DNA from: CAZYMI01 sp964648505
Lineage (GTDB): Bacteria; Pseudomonadota; Alphaproteobacteria; Micavibrionales; Micavibrionaceae
NCBI GenBank assembly: GCA_964648505.1
Contig: CAZYMI010000024.1
Span: 1-23,613, forward strand
Reading direction: 5' to 3'
Length of the DNA: 23,613 nt
The notes under the pieces were generated by a model. The model worked only from the letters and a program-made list of their open reading frames with translations, had not been told where the DNA came from and did not search any database. Each line of letters begins with the position of its first letter. Within the stretch, counting starts at the first letter, position 1. The translations under genes were made by a program, and so were the position numbers. Below, piece by piece: positions 7,864 through 15,974 of the stretch.

Positions 7864-7885
7864 GCCTGCTTTATACCAAGCAGGC
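7864..7885. repeat. Inverted repeat between the flagellin genes
   Basis: GCCTGCTT-TATACC-AAGCAGGC, a perfect 8-bp stem with a 6-base loop and no U-tract on either side. It lies about 90-110 bases upstream of the predicted first-flagellin start point and 49 bases past the second-flagellin terminator. It could be an operator or an RNA-stabilising hairpin. The rest of the 7705-7999 spacer holds the promoter, leader and terminator listed separately. Confidence 0.4.
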
Positions 7886-7933
7886 CCAAAAAAGAAAAAA
7901 TGATGATTGAGAGATGAATTTGAAAATCAGATC

Positions 7934-7967
7934 AAAATAAAACCGGCGGCTTTCTGCCGCCGGTTTT
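7934..7967 (-). terminator. Intrinsic terminator of the second flagellin gene
   Basis: On the minus strand AAAACCGGCGGC, loop AGAAA, GCCGCCGGTTTT, then ATTTTG: a perfect 12-bp GC-rich stem with a U-tract. It is homologous to the terminator at 5997-6029. The plus strand also runs into T's (7964-7968), so it may work in both directions. Confidence 0.85.
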
Positions 7968-7999
7968 TCTGATGTTCGGGAATGGGGTCCCGAAAAGTC

Positions 8000-9649
8000 T
8001 TAGAACAATCTTAGAACGGACTGCTGTGACTGAGAAGCCAGCGAGAGCGATGTAACGCCCAACTGCTGACGTGTCTGAAGTGCCAGCAATGTCGCACCTT
8101 CTTCGTTCTGGTCGGCGACTGTTAAGTCATCGGCACCAGCGCGCAGGGTACGGATTGCGTTTGCAGTAAAGTCCTGACGGGTTTGGATGATTGTCAGGTC
8201 GTTTGCAATGGACGATCCAAAGTTACGAACAGTGTTGGTCGCGTTGCGCAGTTCATCAATTGCACCTTGTACTTGGGCTGCATCTGTGAACGAACGCTGT
8301 GTGATGCCAAGGCCAAGAGCCGTGAAATCAACACCTGTCGTCGTCAAAGAGTTCGACCGGTCTTCGTTAAAGAAGGTGACAAGGTTGTTATTGTTTAACA
8401 AGTTAACGCCACGGTAGCCAGAATCCTGGACCAGGTCATCAATTTGCAGACGTACTTTCTGGTAATCCAACTCAAACTGAAGTACATCGGCTGAGTTACC
8501 GGCAAATGTAAACCGTTCGGAGGAGGTGTTGGTTGCAGCTGCCAAGTTGACATCTGTTGCGCCGGTACCAAATCCAAAACCGTTGGCACCGCTCAAGTCG
8601 AGAGCACCACCTACAGCTGTAAAGCGCAGATCAAGGTTACCGACAGAATCGGCTGCTTCAATCTGGATACGGCCAGTTGTGGTATTGAAGGATGCCGTTA
8701 CAAGGTCGCCGAGTGTGGCGTCATTGTTGATGTTATCAACAATATCTTGAATGGTATCTGTTTTTACGAAGTTCAGGTTGGCGCTGGTTTTTCCATCAAC
8801 CGAAACGTTAACCTGCAACGTGTTGGCTGATGTGAAGAACAGGCCGGCTGCAATCGTCGCACTTGCTTCATAAACGCCGTTTACTTTGGCGGCGCCGGAA
8901 GCTTGTGATTGGATTGTACGGCCAGCAACAACTGTACCACCTTGACGTGTGGCAGCGATGTTACCTTCTGTTGTAACAAAGTTTGATAAACCAAGAGCCG
9001 CAAAACCGTCAGCACCTGGGGATGCCGTACCGTCTTGAATACGAACCAGACCACCCGCAACCAGCGACTCAATTCTCAGCTGGCCTTGTGATGTTAAGGA
9101 AGCGCGTACATAAGGGTTAACGGTTGCGTCTGCGTTAATTTCAGCAACAATGTTATCAATTGTATCTGTCGCATCAATGTTGATATCGGCAGATGTTTTT
9201 GTACCGGTTGTGTCAGAATAGAAAGTAATTTTCAAGTCATCGTTAGCTGCGATAACACCACCGCCGCCAAGGGTAACAAGTTTGCCGGCAGAAGAAAGGT
9301 TCACAGATCCACGAATGGATGAGAATCCAGCAGCTGCACGGATAGATGATTGTGCTTCTGTTGCAATCGACTGCGCCTGTTCAATAAGGCTGGTGAGTGA
9401 TGTAACGCCTTGGTTCGCAGCTTCAATCGTACGGATCGACTGACCAATGCCATCTTGAAGACGGGCAAAGTCATTCGCACGGTTTGAAAGAGACTGTGAA
9501 GCGAAGAAGTTTTGTGCGCCATCCAGTGCCGAGTTAATTGTACGGCCAGTTGCAAGGCGCAGCTGGGTACGGTCAATCAAACTTTGGGTGTTCTGAAGGG
9601 AGAGTAGGTTGGTCCGCAACGCGGAGCCTAATACGACGTCGGAAGTCAT
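8000..9649 (-). CDS. fliC: Flagellin (second tandem copy)
   Basis: Filament subunit of 549 residues, a paralogue of the adjacent flagellin at 6055-7704. The N-terminal 36 residues are identical between copies and the C-terminal 90 or so nearly so. The central variable domain has many substitutions and small compensating gaps, yet total length is unchanged. It carries the same two hook-IN motifs (DTIDNIVAEINADATVNPY and DTIQDIVDNINNDATLGDL) and ends QSQQSVLRLF. The ATG is preceded by AGGAAAGGA. Unlike its partner, it has a clear CtrA-type promoter (9723-9752), so it may be the major or differently timed filament gene. Both genes have their own promoter and terminator, so they are probably separate transcripts. 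Confidence 0.95.
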   Translation of the reverse strand: MTSDVVLGSALRTNLLSLQNTQSLIDRTQLRLATGRTINSALDGAQNFFASQSLSNRANDFARLQDGIGQSIRTIEAANQGVTSLTSLIEQAQSIATEAQSSIRAAAGFSSIRGSVNLSSAGKLVTLGGGGVIAANDDLKITFYSDTTGTKTSADINIDATDTIDNIVAEINADATVNPYVRASLTSQGQLRIESLVAGGLVRIQDGTASPGADGFAALGLSNFVTTEGNIAATRQGGTVVAGRTIQSQASGAAKVNGVYEASATIAAGLFFTSANTLQVNVSVDGKTSANLNFVKTDTIQDIVDNINNDATLGDLVTASFNTTTGRIQIEAADSVGNLDLRFTAVGGALDLSGANGFGFGTGATDVNLAAATNTSSERFTFAGNSADVLQFELDYQKVRLQIDDLVQDSGYRGVNLLNNNNLVTFFNEDRSNSLTTTGVDFTALGLGITQRSFTDAAQVQGAIDELRNATNTVRNFGSSIANDLTIIQTRQDFTANAIRTLRAGADDLTVADQNEEGATLLALQTRQQLGVTSLSLASQSQQSVLRLF

Positions 9650-9693
9650 AATCGTTATCCTTTCCTAGGGTTGTACGATTTTTATGTTACGAA

Positions 9694-9710
9694 GCCCACA
9701 TTCCTTGGGC
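9694..9710 (-). promoter_or_regulatory. Hairpin in the leader of the second flagellin mRNA
   Basis: GCCCA (9694-9698) and TGGGC (9706-9710) form a 5-bp stem with a 7-base loop, just downstream of the predicted start point and about 45 bases before the ATG. The conserved CCTAGGGTT element (9664-9672) lies between it and the gene. A post-transcriptional role is possible but unproven. Confidence 0.3.
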
Positions 9711-9722
9711 CTCATTCTCCAT

Positions 9723-9752
9723 ACTATAGCATGAAAGTTAAGAGAGCGTTAA
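9723..9752 (-). promoter_or_regulatory. CtrA-type promoter of the second flagellin
   Basis: On the minus strand TTAA-CGCTCTC-TTAAC (9752 to 9737) matches the CtrA consensus TTAA-N7-TTAA exactly. Nine bases past the second TTAA is TATAGT (9728-9723), a good -10. The CtrA box covers the -35 position, the usual layout for CtrA-activated promoters. The predicted leader is about 65 bases. Confidence 0.7.
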
Positions 9753-9812
9753 TAGCCTAACTCATTGATAATGCTATATATTATTTTTTAAATCAGCCGA
9801 TTTACGCTTTTG

Positions 9813-9841
9813 ATTCGTTTCATACAGACGAATTCATTCGT
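9813..9841. repeat. ATTCGT/ACGAAT alternating repeats
   Basis: ATTCGT (9813-9818), ACGAAT (9828-9833) and ATTCGT (9836-9841). The middle copy can pair with either neighbour, giving a 14-base palindrome or a 9-base-loop hairpin. It lies just past the methyltransferase stop and upstream of the flagellin promoter. It may end the methyltransferase transcript or bind a regulator; there is no U-tract. Confidence 0.3.
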
Positions 9842-9861
9842 GCTTATTTATAAAAGCCTAG

Positions 9862-11439
9862 TTACGCAACCAGCGTTTTTCGTACAGCCAAACTTTTTAA
9901 AGTGCGCGGTAAAGCTTCATCAAGAATGGCGGCGGCATTGTCAGACTTACTGATATCAACACCATTTAGCGCAATGTTGAGAGTACCTTTCTTGGTTTCA
10001 GCAATCAGCTTGTTGCGAATATCAGTGGCCGTGTTATTGCCATCACAAAAACGTAAAACCATAACCTCAAGTGCGTTGACGGGGGTTTTAACATGGTTGG
10101 TATTTGTAACCCAATCACAAGATTTTGTACGGGTTTGGTATTGTGCAAGCGCATAAGCCTTAGGCTTGTCACTGACAATAATTGTGTGTCTGGGTGGAAA
10201 AGAATGCGGGTTTAAAGCGCCCCTGAACACCAAGATCAATAAAACGGATTTTAGCGTATGCAAAAGCTCTTCTTCAGTGTTTTCTTTTAATGCTTCTTTT
10301 ATAGGAGTCAAAAAGTCATCGAAGGATAACATTTCACCGCGCCTTGCAATGACAAGGTCCATGACGATTTTTACAATCGGGTTATCTGATGAAATGGTGG
10401 TTGTTTCATCATGCGTTTTATACCCGAAAACGGCCCCTTGCGTTGTTGCAGGGTCAGCAGACATATAAGTTGTAAAGTAAAGCTCAGGGATGCATTCTGA
10501 ATCAATAGCACTTTTTGCTGTCAGTTCAGGCTGGCTTATGATGCTCCAGCGAAATTGCCTGTTACTGACAAAATCCATATATTGTTCGCGCGTGATTGGA
10601 TCGGTGATTTTTGAGAGCTCTGCATCTACTTCAGGCCCTAAATTGCCTGAAAACATATTCATTAAATTGCAATCACCCACATAGTTCAGATTGTGTTTTT
10701 TGATTTGTTCAAAGAATTCAATGAAGAAAAACTGATTATTATTTTGTTCCAGATATTCATGCAAAATATATGAATCATTCTGGCTTTTCTGAAAGGTGTG
10801 CCAAACCTGTTCAACAGCGGCACGCATCGTTGCATTGGGGTTAAGGTGTTTTTTAAGAAAATCGAGCAGGTACTTCGCCTGTGCGATTTTCTCTTCTGCT
10901 TTTTCAAATCGTTTTGTATGAAGAATCATCATCTCGCGGATGGAACGCAGCGTAAACCAGCCGGGAAGGGCATTGAAAGTAATAACCGCCATTCCTTTTT
11001 TGCTTAAGTGGCTTTTGCAAATCTCCAGAATTTTTTCACGCACAAAATCAGGCACCCATGAATAGACGCCATGAACAATAATATAATCAAATTCACCAGC
11101 ATCTGCAGGGAACTCCATAATATCCATTGTCTGAAAATCAACATTGGTCAGACCAAGCCCTTTTTTATGGGCGTTGGCTTCTTCAATTTGCACAGGGGAA
11201 AGATCGATACCAAAAAAGTAAGCATCAGGCGAGTCAACTGCTAAGGGCAGGATATTGCCACCTCCCGCGCAGCCCAATTCCAGAACACGGGCTTTTTCAA
11301 AGCCTACAAAATCCATTTTCATGAATTTTGCGATTGTCTGCAGATGTTCGGGATGGGACTGGACATAAGGGAAGCTTTGATAAGGCAACTCATCATAGGT
11401 TGCATCGATGTGGCGAAGGGGTGCTTTTGATGATGTCAT
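9862..11439 (-). CDS. SAM-dependent methyltransferase with regulatory domain
   Basis: Protein of 525 residues. The N-terminal class I fold has motif I VLELGCAGGG (52-61), the acidic ribose ligand in FFGIDLSP (D79) and FDYIIVHGVYSWV for motif IV. The lead-in YDELPYQSFPYVQSHPEHL is characteristic of methyltransferases carrying the MethyTransf_Reg domain, which would cover the middle third, followed by a further uncharacterised C-terminal domain. AAGGAA precedes the ATG. It starts 33 bases after the hook-operon terminator with no evident promoter and lies directly upstream of the flagellin genes. Read-through expression with the hook genes, and modification of flagellin or a flagellar glycan, are plausible but unproven. 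The substrate cannot be read from the sequence. Confidence 0.82.
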   Translation of the reverse strand: MTSSKAPLRHIDATYDELPYQSFPYVQSHPEHLQTIAKFMKMDFVGFEKARVLELGCAGGGNILPLAVDSPDAYFFGIDLSPVQIEEANAHKKGLGLTNVDFQTMDIMEFPADAGEFDYIIVHGVYSWVPDFVREKILEICKSHLSKKGMAVITFNALPGWFTLRSIREMMILHTKRFEKAEEKIAQAKYLLDFLKKHLNPNATMRAAVEQVWHTFQKSQNDSYILHEYLEQNNNQFFFIEFFEQIKKHNLNYVGDCNLMNMFSGNLGPEVDAELSKITDPITREQYMDFVSNRQFRWSIISQPELTAKSAIDSECIPELYFTTYMSADPATTQGAVFGYKTHDETTTISSDNPIVKIVMDLVIARRGEMLSFDDFLTPIKEALKENTEEELLHTLKSVLLILVFRGALNPHSFPPRHTIIVSDKPKAYALAQYQTRTKSCDWVTNTNHVKTPVNALEVMVLRFCDGNNTATDIRNKLIAETKKGTLNIALNGVDISKSDNAAAILDEALPRTLKSLAVRKTLVA

Positions 11440-11472
11440 GTCGATTCCTTAAGTTCGTCATAGCTTAGCAGA

Positions 11473-11535
11473 AACAAAAGCGCCCCCGGAAGCCCTCGCC
11501 GTAATTCTTACGGGTCAAAGGGGTTTCCGGGGGCG
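11473..11535 (-). terminator. Strong terminator of the flgI-flgE operon
   Basis: On the minus strand CGCCCCCGGAA (11535-11525) pairs with TTCCGGGGGCG (11491-11481) over 11 GC-rich base pairs. The enclosed loop holds a second hairpin, CCGTAA-GAA-TTACGG (11513-11499). CTTTTGTTT follows. A further weaker hairpin (11542-11564, GAACGG/CCGTTC plus A-T pairs) lies between it and the flgE stop. Confidence 0.8.
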
Positions 11536-11568
11536 GAACCTGAACGGTTTTGAAAAACCCGTTCTGGA

Positions 11569-13305
11569 TTACCGCAGGTTCAGAAGCTCTTGGGTCATCT
11601 GGTCGACGGTTGTGATAACCTTCGTACCGGCTGAGAAGGCCCGCTGACCAACAATCAGCTTGGAAAACTCATCCGCCAGATCGACGTTTGATGATTCGGT
11701 TGTCGATGATTCTAAGAAGCCTGCACCGCCACGGCCTGCTTCGCGCAAGTTTTCTTCGCCCGACAGGTCGTTTTTGGAATAGGCTGTACCAGATACTTCT
11801 GTCAAACCATTCGCGTTTGCAAAAGTAACAATGGGAAGTTTGTAAAGCTCTGCTGATGCACCGTTGGTAAAGCGGGCAATCACAAAGCCGTCGCGGTCAA
11901 TTTCAATACCAGACCGCAAGCCCAGTTCAGCACCGTTCTGGTCAGAAAAGATAACGTTATAGTTCCCGGCAAATTGGGAGAAGCGGGAAATATCAACTTT
12001 GATATCCTGCGGAGCAGATCCGTTACCCCAATCGATATCTTGTAAGTTAATCCCGATTTCGTTGAGGGAGTCAGGGGCGGCATTTATCGTTCCATCGGGT
12101 CTGAAGTTAATAAGACCAGATGTTAAAGCAACACCGCTAGGATCTTTCACAATCACTTCCCACCATCCTTGTGTGTTTGGCTGGGCAATATTGTCAAAAG
12201 CAGGGAAATCGCCTTGCTGAGGATAGGTTGTACCCGCATAAGGCGGCAGCAATGGGGCTTCAGGTTCGTATGTTAAAGGCGTACCATCGGCATCCGGATC
12301 AGCGACCAAAGAGAGAGTGTTAGGAGCTGTCACAGGAGTTCCGGTGACGTTAGCAAAAGTGATGTTTTCAGTTGGGTTTTTTGCAGTGAAGATTAGTCGT
12401 CCTTCGCTGTTCAGGCGCGCTTCGATACTGTTTCCACCATTATAAGCATTAATTTGTTGAACAAGCTGCAAGACTGTTGTTGTGGCTGTGATTGTAAAAG
12501 TTTGAGCCGCCGCCGCGCCAACAGTAATAGAAAACTGGTCGCCTGGCGCGATACCTGTAAGCTGGCCAACCAGAAGATCGCCGTTTTCTAAACCAAATGC
12601 GCCAGATGTTGCGTGCGCTTCGGGCCCTATGTTTTTGCGGAACTCGATTGATAAATCTTGTGCGCTGCCAAGGGAGTCAAATACACGCAGACCGCGTGAG
12701 AAATGTGCAGGCTGTGTCACGGGCACTGGAAGTGTGCTGGCCGGTGCTAATAAATGCGTGTTGTAAGGATCCTGATTGGCATCAAGGTTAATCGAAAGCT
12801 CAGCAGATGATGTCGGACGCGTTAGACCGCCAAGAAAAGCAACATCAACAGGTACAAGTGACGACAAATCGCCTTGGGAAGAAGGCAGATTGCCATTCGC
12901 ATCAAGTGGCCAGCCATATAAAAAGAAGCCAGCTGTGTTGGTCAGAAAACCTTGTGCGTTTTCAGAAAAAGAACCATTTCGGGTATATAAGAATTCCTGA
13001 TCAGGGTTGTTTGCATCACGCTTGACCGCAAACAGACCGTTCCCAGAAATGGACGCATCTGTTGCAGAAGAAGTTTGCTGAATAGGACCTTGCTGATCCA
13101 CACGCTGAATACGGTTGACGGCAACTGTACCGGGCGAATAGCGCGATGAACGACCTTGTGTGGTTACAAGCGAGAAGAACGCCGCTTCTGATCTTTTAAA
13201 ACCGGTTGTGTTCACGTTTGCAATGTTGTTTGAGACGATGGCTGTGCTCTGACCTTGGGCTGAAAGGGCAGAAACACCTGTAAATAATGATCCAAATAAA
13301 CTCAT
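11569..13305 (-). CDS. flgE: Flagellar hook protein FlgE
   Basis: Structural subunit of the hook, 578 residues, longer than the roughly 400 of enteric FlgE but within the range for alphaproteobacteria. The N-terminal rod/hook signature is LSAQGQSTAIVSNNIANVNT with TGFKRSEAAFF. SISGNGLFAV follows at 86-94, a hook-IN type motif at about 275-315 (TTVLQLVQQINAYNGGNSIE), and the C-terminal helix ESSNVDLADEFSKLIVGQRAF. There is no signal peptide, as expected for flagellar export. AAAGGAG precedes the ATG. It is last in the operon, 19 bases after flgD and just before a strong terminator. The identification is secure. Confidence 0.96.
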   Translation of the reverse strand: MSLFGSLFTGVSALSAQGQSTAIVSNNIANVNTTGFKRSEAAFFSLVTTQGRSSRYSPGTVAVNRIQRVDQQGPIQQTSSATDASISGNGLFAVKRDANNPDQEFLYTRNGSFSENAQGFLTNTAGFFLYGWPLDANGNLPSSQGDLSSLVPVDVAFLGGLTRPTSSAELSINLDANQDPYNTHLLAPASTLPVPVTQPAHFSRGLRVFDSLGSAQDLSIEFRKNIGPEAHATSGAFGLENGDLLVGQLTGIAPGDQFSITVGAAAAQTFTITATTTVLQLVQQINAYNGGNSIEARLNSEGRLIFTAKNPTENITFANVTGTPVTAPNTLSLVADPDADGTPLTYEPEAPLLPPYAGTTYPQQGDFPAFDNIAQPNTQGWWEVIVKDPSGVALTSGLINFRPDGTINAAPDSLNEIGINLQDIDWGNGSAPQDIKVDISRFSQFAGNYNVIFSDQNGAELGLRSGIEIDRDGFVIARFTNGASAELYKLPIVTFANANGLTEVSGTAYSKNDLSGEENLREAGRGGAGFLESSTTESSNVDLADEFSKLIVGQRAFSAGTKVITTVDQMTQELLNLR

Positions 13306-13324
13306 GATGGGTCTCCTTTAAAAA

Positions 13325-14023
13325 CTAAACAGTGGTTGTTGGTTGTACGGGTTCTGGTGGAATTTTTGCATTGATGACGTTTGATAGGGGCACGGCGCGC
13401 TCGCCAATCAGGAGCAAAACTTGCCCATTTTGGCTTTCAACACCCTTAACCCTGCCTGTCACAACGGTTGTGACATCAATTTTTTTGCCGTCTTTATCTA
13501 CGGCATCGACCCTAATTTCGTATGTACCCGCCGCAGCTTTTTGTGACCCGCCTGTCAAGGATCCATCCCAGCTTAGATCTTTTCTGCCTGCTTCAAGCGA
13601 TATATCGCGCGTGAAAATTGTACGGCCACTTGAGTCTACTACACTCATGGAAGCGTCTTTGGCACCGGCAGGTAAAGCGGTTGTAATTTCCACAGGTGTT
13701 GCGCCATCAAAACCAAATTCAGTGCTGACATAATTGGCATCAAGCCCAACATATCCAAGTGAACTTGAAAGCGCGTTTGAAAGCTGCAACTGAACAAGTG
13801 AATCAAGCTTTTGATTTGAGTTGATAGATTGTTCAACTTGCGAGAATTGTACAAGCTGATTTGTAAACTCGTTTGAATCAAGGGGCGAAAGAGGGTCCTG
13901 ATTTTGAAGCTGCGTGGTCAGCAGGGTTAGAAACTGACTAAAGTCGCTGGCAAGGCCAACAGTTTGCTGTTGGGTCTTTGCGGCCTGATTAATTGCTGTA
14001 TCAAGTGTTACTGTAGAGGTCAT
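13325..14023 (-). CDS. flgD: Flagellar hook capping protein FlgD
   Basis: Scaffold that caps the growing hook and guides FlgE assembly, then is discarded. It has 232 residues, normal length. The conserved N-terminus DFSQFLTLLTTQLQNQDPLS (27-46) with EFTNQLVQFSQVEQSINSN is diagnostic. The C-terminal part has the FlgD Ig-like/Tudor region (GRTIFTRDISLEAGRKDLSW and AAAGTYEIRVDAVDKDGK). GAAAGGAAG precedes the ATG. It sits between fliK (20 bases) and flgE (19 bases), which fits their joint work in hook growth and length control. Confidence 0.96.
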   Translation of the reverse strand: MTSTVTLDTAINQAAKTQQQTVGLASDFSQFLTLLTTQLQNQDPLSPLDSNEFTNQLVQFSQVEQSINSNQKLDSLVQLQLSNALSSSLGYVGLDANYVSTEFGFDGATPVEITTALPAGAKDASMSVVDSSGRTIFTRDISLEAGRKDLSWDGSLTGGSQKAAAGTYEIRVDAVDKDGKKIDVTTVVTGRVKGVESQNGQVLLLIGERAVPLSNVINAKIPPEPVQPTTTV

Positions 14024-14043
14024 GGAATTCTTCCTTTCAAGAT

Positions 14044-15495
14044 TTATGCCAGCAGGTTGTAGCGTGTTATGCCGGTCTGTGGATCAACAAACCAGCGCAA
14101 GCCGGTATCGATCTCCAGAATTTGATCGTTGCTATTGCGATCGCTGTTAAAATTATTACCTTTTTGATTTTGATCGGGGTGACGATCAAAAGCTCCATCA
14201 TGTCCAAGCTGGAAAGAAAGTTCCCCGCCTGATGACAAACCTATGCTCTGCAGTGTTTGCTGAAGAGTTGCCTGATCTTTTTGGAGCAGCAAATATGTTT
14301 CAGGTTTTTCAATTGTTAAAACAGCCTTCAGGCTTTTATCTTTGTTGACTTCTATTTTTACATTCACGCGCCCAAGTTCAGGCGGATTTAGTTGAACGGT
14401 TAGGTCTTTTGTTGTCCCGTTCGCGGCTTTTGTTAAAGTGGCTGCAATCACACCGGTAACAGGGTTTGCGCCTTGCGCTATATTTGCTTTAGCTAAGGCC
14501 TGTATTTGTGCAGCTTGACCGCCATTTTGAAGGCCGCCTAAGGTAAAACTGCTATCAAAAGAATTGGCTGCGGCGGAAGGATCAAAAGACACAAGGGAAT
14601 CCGGAACAGATCCGTTGATTAGAGTGGCGCCGGCTTGAACGCGCCCGGCATTAATTGCCTTAAGGTAATCACCAAAGTTAGCCGGAGAATCTTTGGAGGA
14701 CGCACGCAGCGCAGATAAATCAATATCAGCATCACCTTCGGTATTTTCACTAGAAAGCTGACGCAAGACATTGTCAAAATTTTCATCACCTTCGGTAGAC
14801 GAATCCAAGCCAGCGCCGATCTCAAGGCTATTGAGTTGAGCCGCTTTTTTGGCATCGATACTGTCAATACCATCACTCGTTTTTGCGGGCGCAATTGTTT
14901 TTGTTAAAAGGTCTTTAAAAGCTTTTGAGCTTTGTGCAGAGGTTGCTGGTAAACCAATGCCAAGTGCAACCAGATCAAAAGCCGATATTTTTTTTAAATC
15001 TTCATCACTCAGATTATTAAGAGCTTCTAGCTGCTCAGGCGTTAAATCGCTTACGATTAATTCAGGGATACCATTGTTAACAAGGCGTTCTTGAATATCT
15101 CCTTGTTCTGTGAGGGAGGCTGCTTGCCCCGTAAGAGCAGAGATATTGCGCTGATTATCAGATTGAGGCTGATTAATTAACAGACCGGCAAAAATATCCG
15201 GCAGAGGTGCGTTTTCTTGCGTCTGTTCTTGTGCTGGTACTTCAGCGTTTTCCGTGAGTTCAGGTGTAGGAAGAATAGGAGTAAGTGGTAAAGCTGCTTT
15301 TTGTAGAATTGCAGTATTTTCAAGAGCAGCACCCTTGGTTGTCGTGGGCGCCTGAAGCGTGAACAGAAGGTCAGAAAAGGCACCTTCAGAAAAGGGTGAA
15401 GCAGTTTCGGTATTTTGATTTGTGCTTTTTGTTAGCGTTGCGCTTGAAGGTGATTGTGCTGCGCGCTGCGTATAAAGTGCATGAAGATCTGCCAT
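14044..15495 (-). CDS. fliK: Flagellar hook-length control protein FliK
   Basis: Secreted molecular ruler that sets hook length and triggers the export switch from hook to filament substrates. Of 483 residues, the N-terminal 360 or so are Gln/Ser/Ala-rich and poorly conserved, as in the family. The C-terminal Flg_hook domain is clear at about 364-430: DLTVQLNPPELGRVNVKIEV, then the TLQQTLQSIGL helix. A polar tail follows (DRHPDQNQKGNNFNSDRNSN) and ends with GLRWFVDPQTGITRYNLLA. It lies 8 bases after flgN and 20 before flgD. The low overall conservation is expected; the C-terminus and position make the call. Confidence 0.93.
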   Translation of the reverse strand: MADLHALYTQRAAQSPSSATLTKSTNQNTETASPFSEGAFSDLLFTLQAPTTTKGAALENTAILQKAALPLTPILPTPELTENAEVPAQEQTQENAPLPDIFAGLLINQPQSDNQRNISALTGQAASLTEQGDIQERLVNNGIPELIVSDLTPEQLEALNNLSDEDLKKISAFDLVALGIGLPATSAQSSKAFKDLLTKTIAPAKTSDGIDSIDAKKAAQLNSLEIGAGLDSSTEGDENFDNVLRQLSSENTEGDADIDLSALRASSKDSPANFGDYLKAINAGRVQAGATLINGSVPDSLVSFDPSAAANSFDSSFTLGGLQNGGQAAQIQALAKANIAQGANPVTGVIAATLTKAANGTTKDLTVQLNPPELGRVNVKIEVNKDKSLKAVLTIEKPETYLLLQKDQATLQQTLQSIGLSSGGELSFQLGHDGAFDRHPDQNQKGNNFNSDRNSNDQILEIDTGLRWFVDPQTGITRYNLLA

Positions 15496-15503
15496 GTGTG
15501 CCC

Positions 15504-15974
15504 CTATGCCTGTTCCTGAACGCCCATTGAAACACTACGCCTTTGGTTTGATTCAAGCTTTCCGCTTGCACCATACCGAATTGATTTTCCTGTAACGCTT
15601 TCACGGGCTGCGTTCATAATGCGGTCGCCCAGCCGTTTTGTGCTTTTTGCCATGCGGTCTAGGGCTGATCGGTTTTCTTCTGCAACAACTCGAAAGGCGC
15701 TTTCGCGGGCTTCAAATTCGCGCTTGAGTGTTTCGTCAATTTTTTTAAATTCTTCTGTTCTTGAAAAAATGTCGGCTGCGCCATTTTGGTAATCATGGGC
15801 TGCAGCAAGCTTACGATCCTGTAAGGCAAAAAACGAAGGTGTATCTGCCTTACTTACAATCGATGTTTCTTCGATCATTACTTTTGCGAGGGTATCGATA
15901 ATGCCGATCATTCTGACCATACCATGGGCAGCGTCAGCACCTAAAAAACCTTTATTCTGTTGCTGATTTTGCAT
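15504..15974 (-). CDS. flgN: FlgN-like flagellar export chaperone
   Basis: Protein of 156 residues, almost entirely helical. The pattern fits FlgN: an N-terminal helix pair with IIDTLAKVMIEETSIVSKAD, a basic stretch before FALQDRKLAAAHDYQNGA, then a long helix ending AEENRSALDRMAKSTKRLGDRI and a YGASGKL segment. FlgN binds the hook-filament junction proteins FlgK and FlgL before export; neither partner is in this window. The start overlaps the flgJ stop by 23 bases, so translation is probably coupled. It is assigned by helix pattern and position rather than a catalytic motif, so a different small flagellar helper remains possible. Confidence 0.68.
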   Translation of the reverse strand: MQNQQQNKGFLGADAAHGMVRMIGIIDTLAKVMIEETSIVSKADTPSFFALQDRKLAAAHDYQNGAADIFSRTEEFKKIDETLKREFEARESAFRVVAEENRSALDRMAKSTKRLGDRIMNAARESVTGKSIRYGASGKLESNQRRSVSMGVQEQA

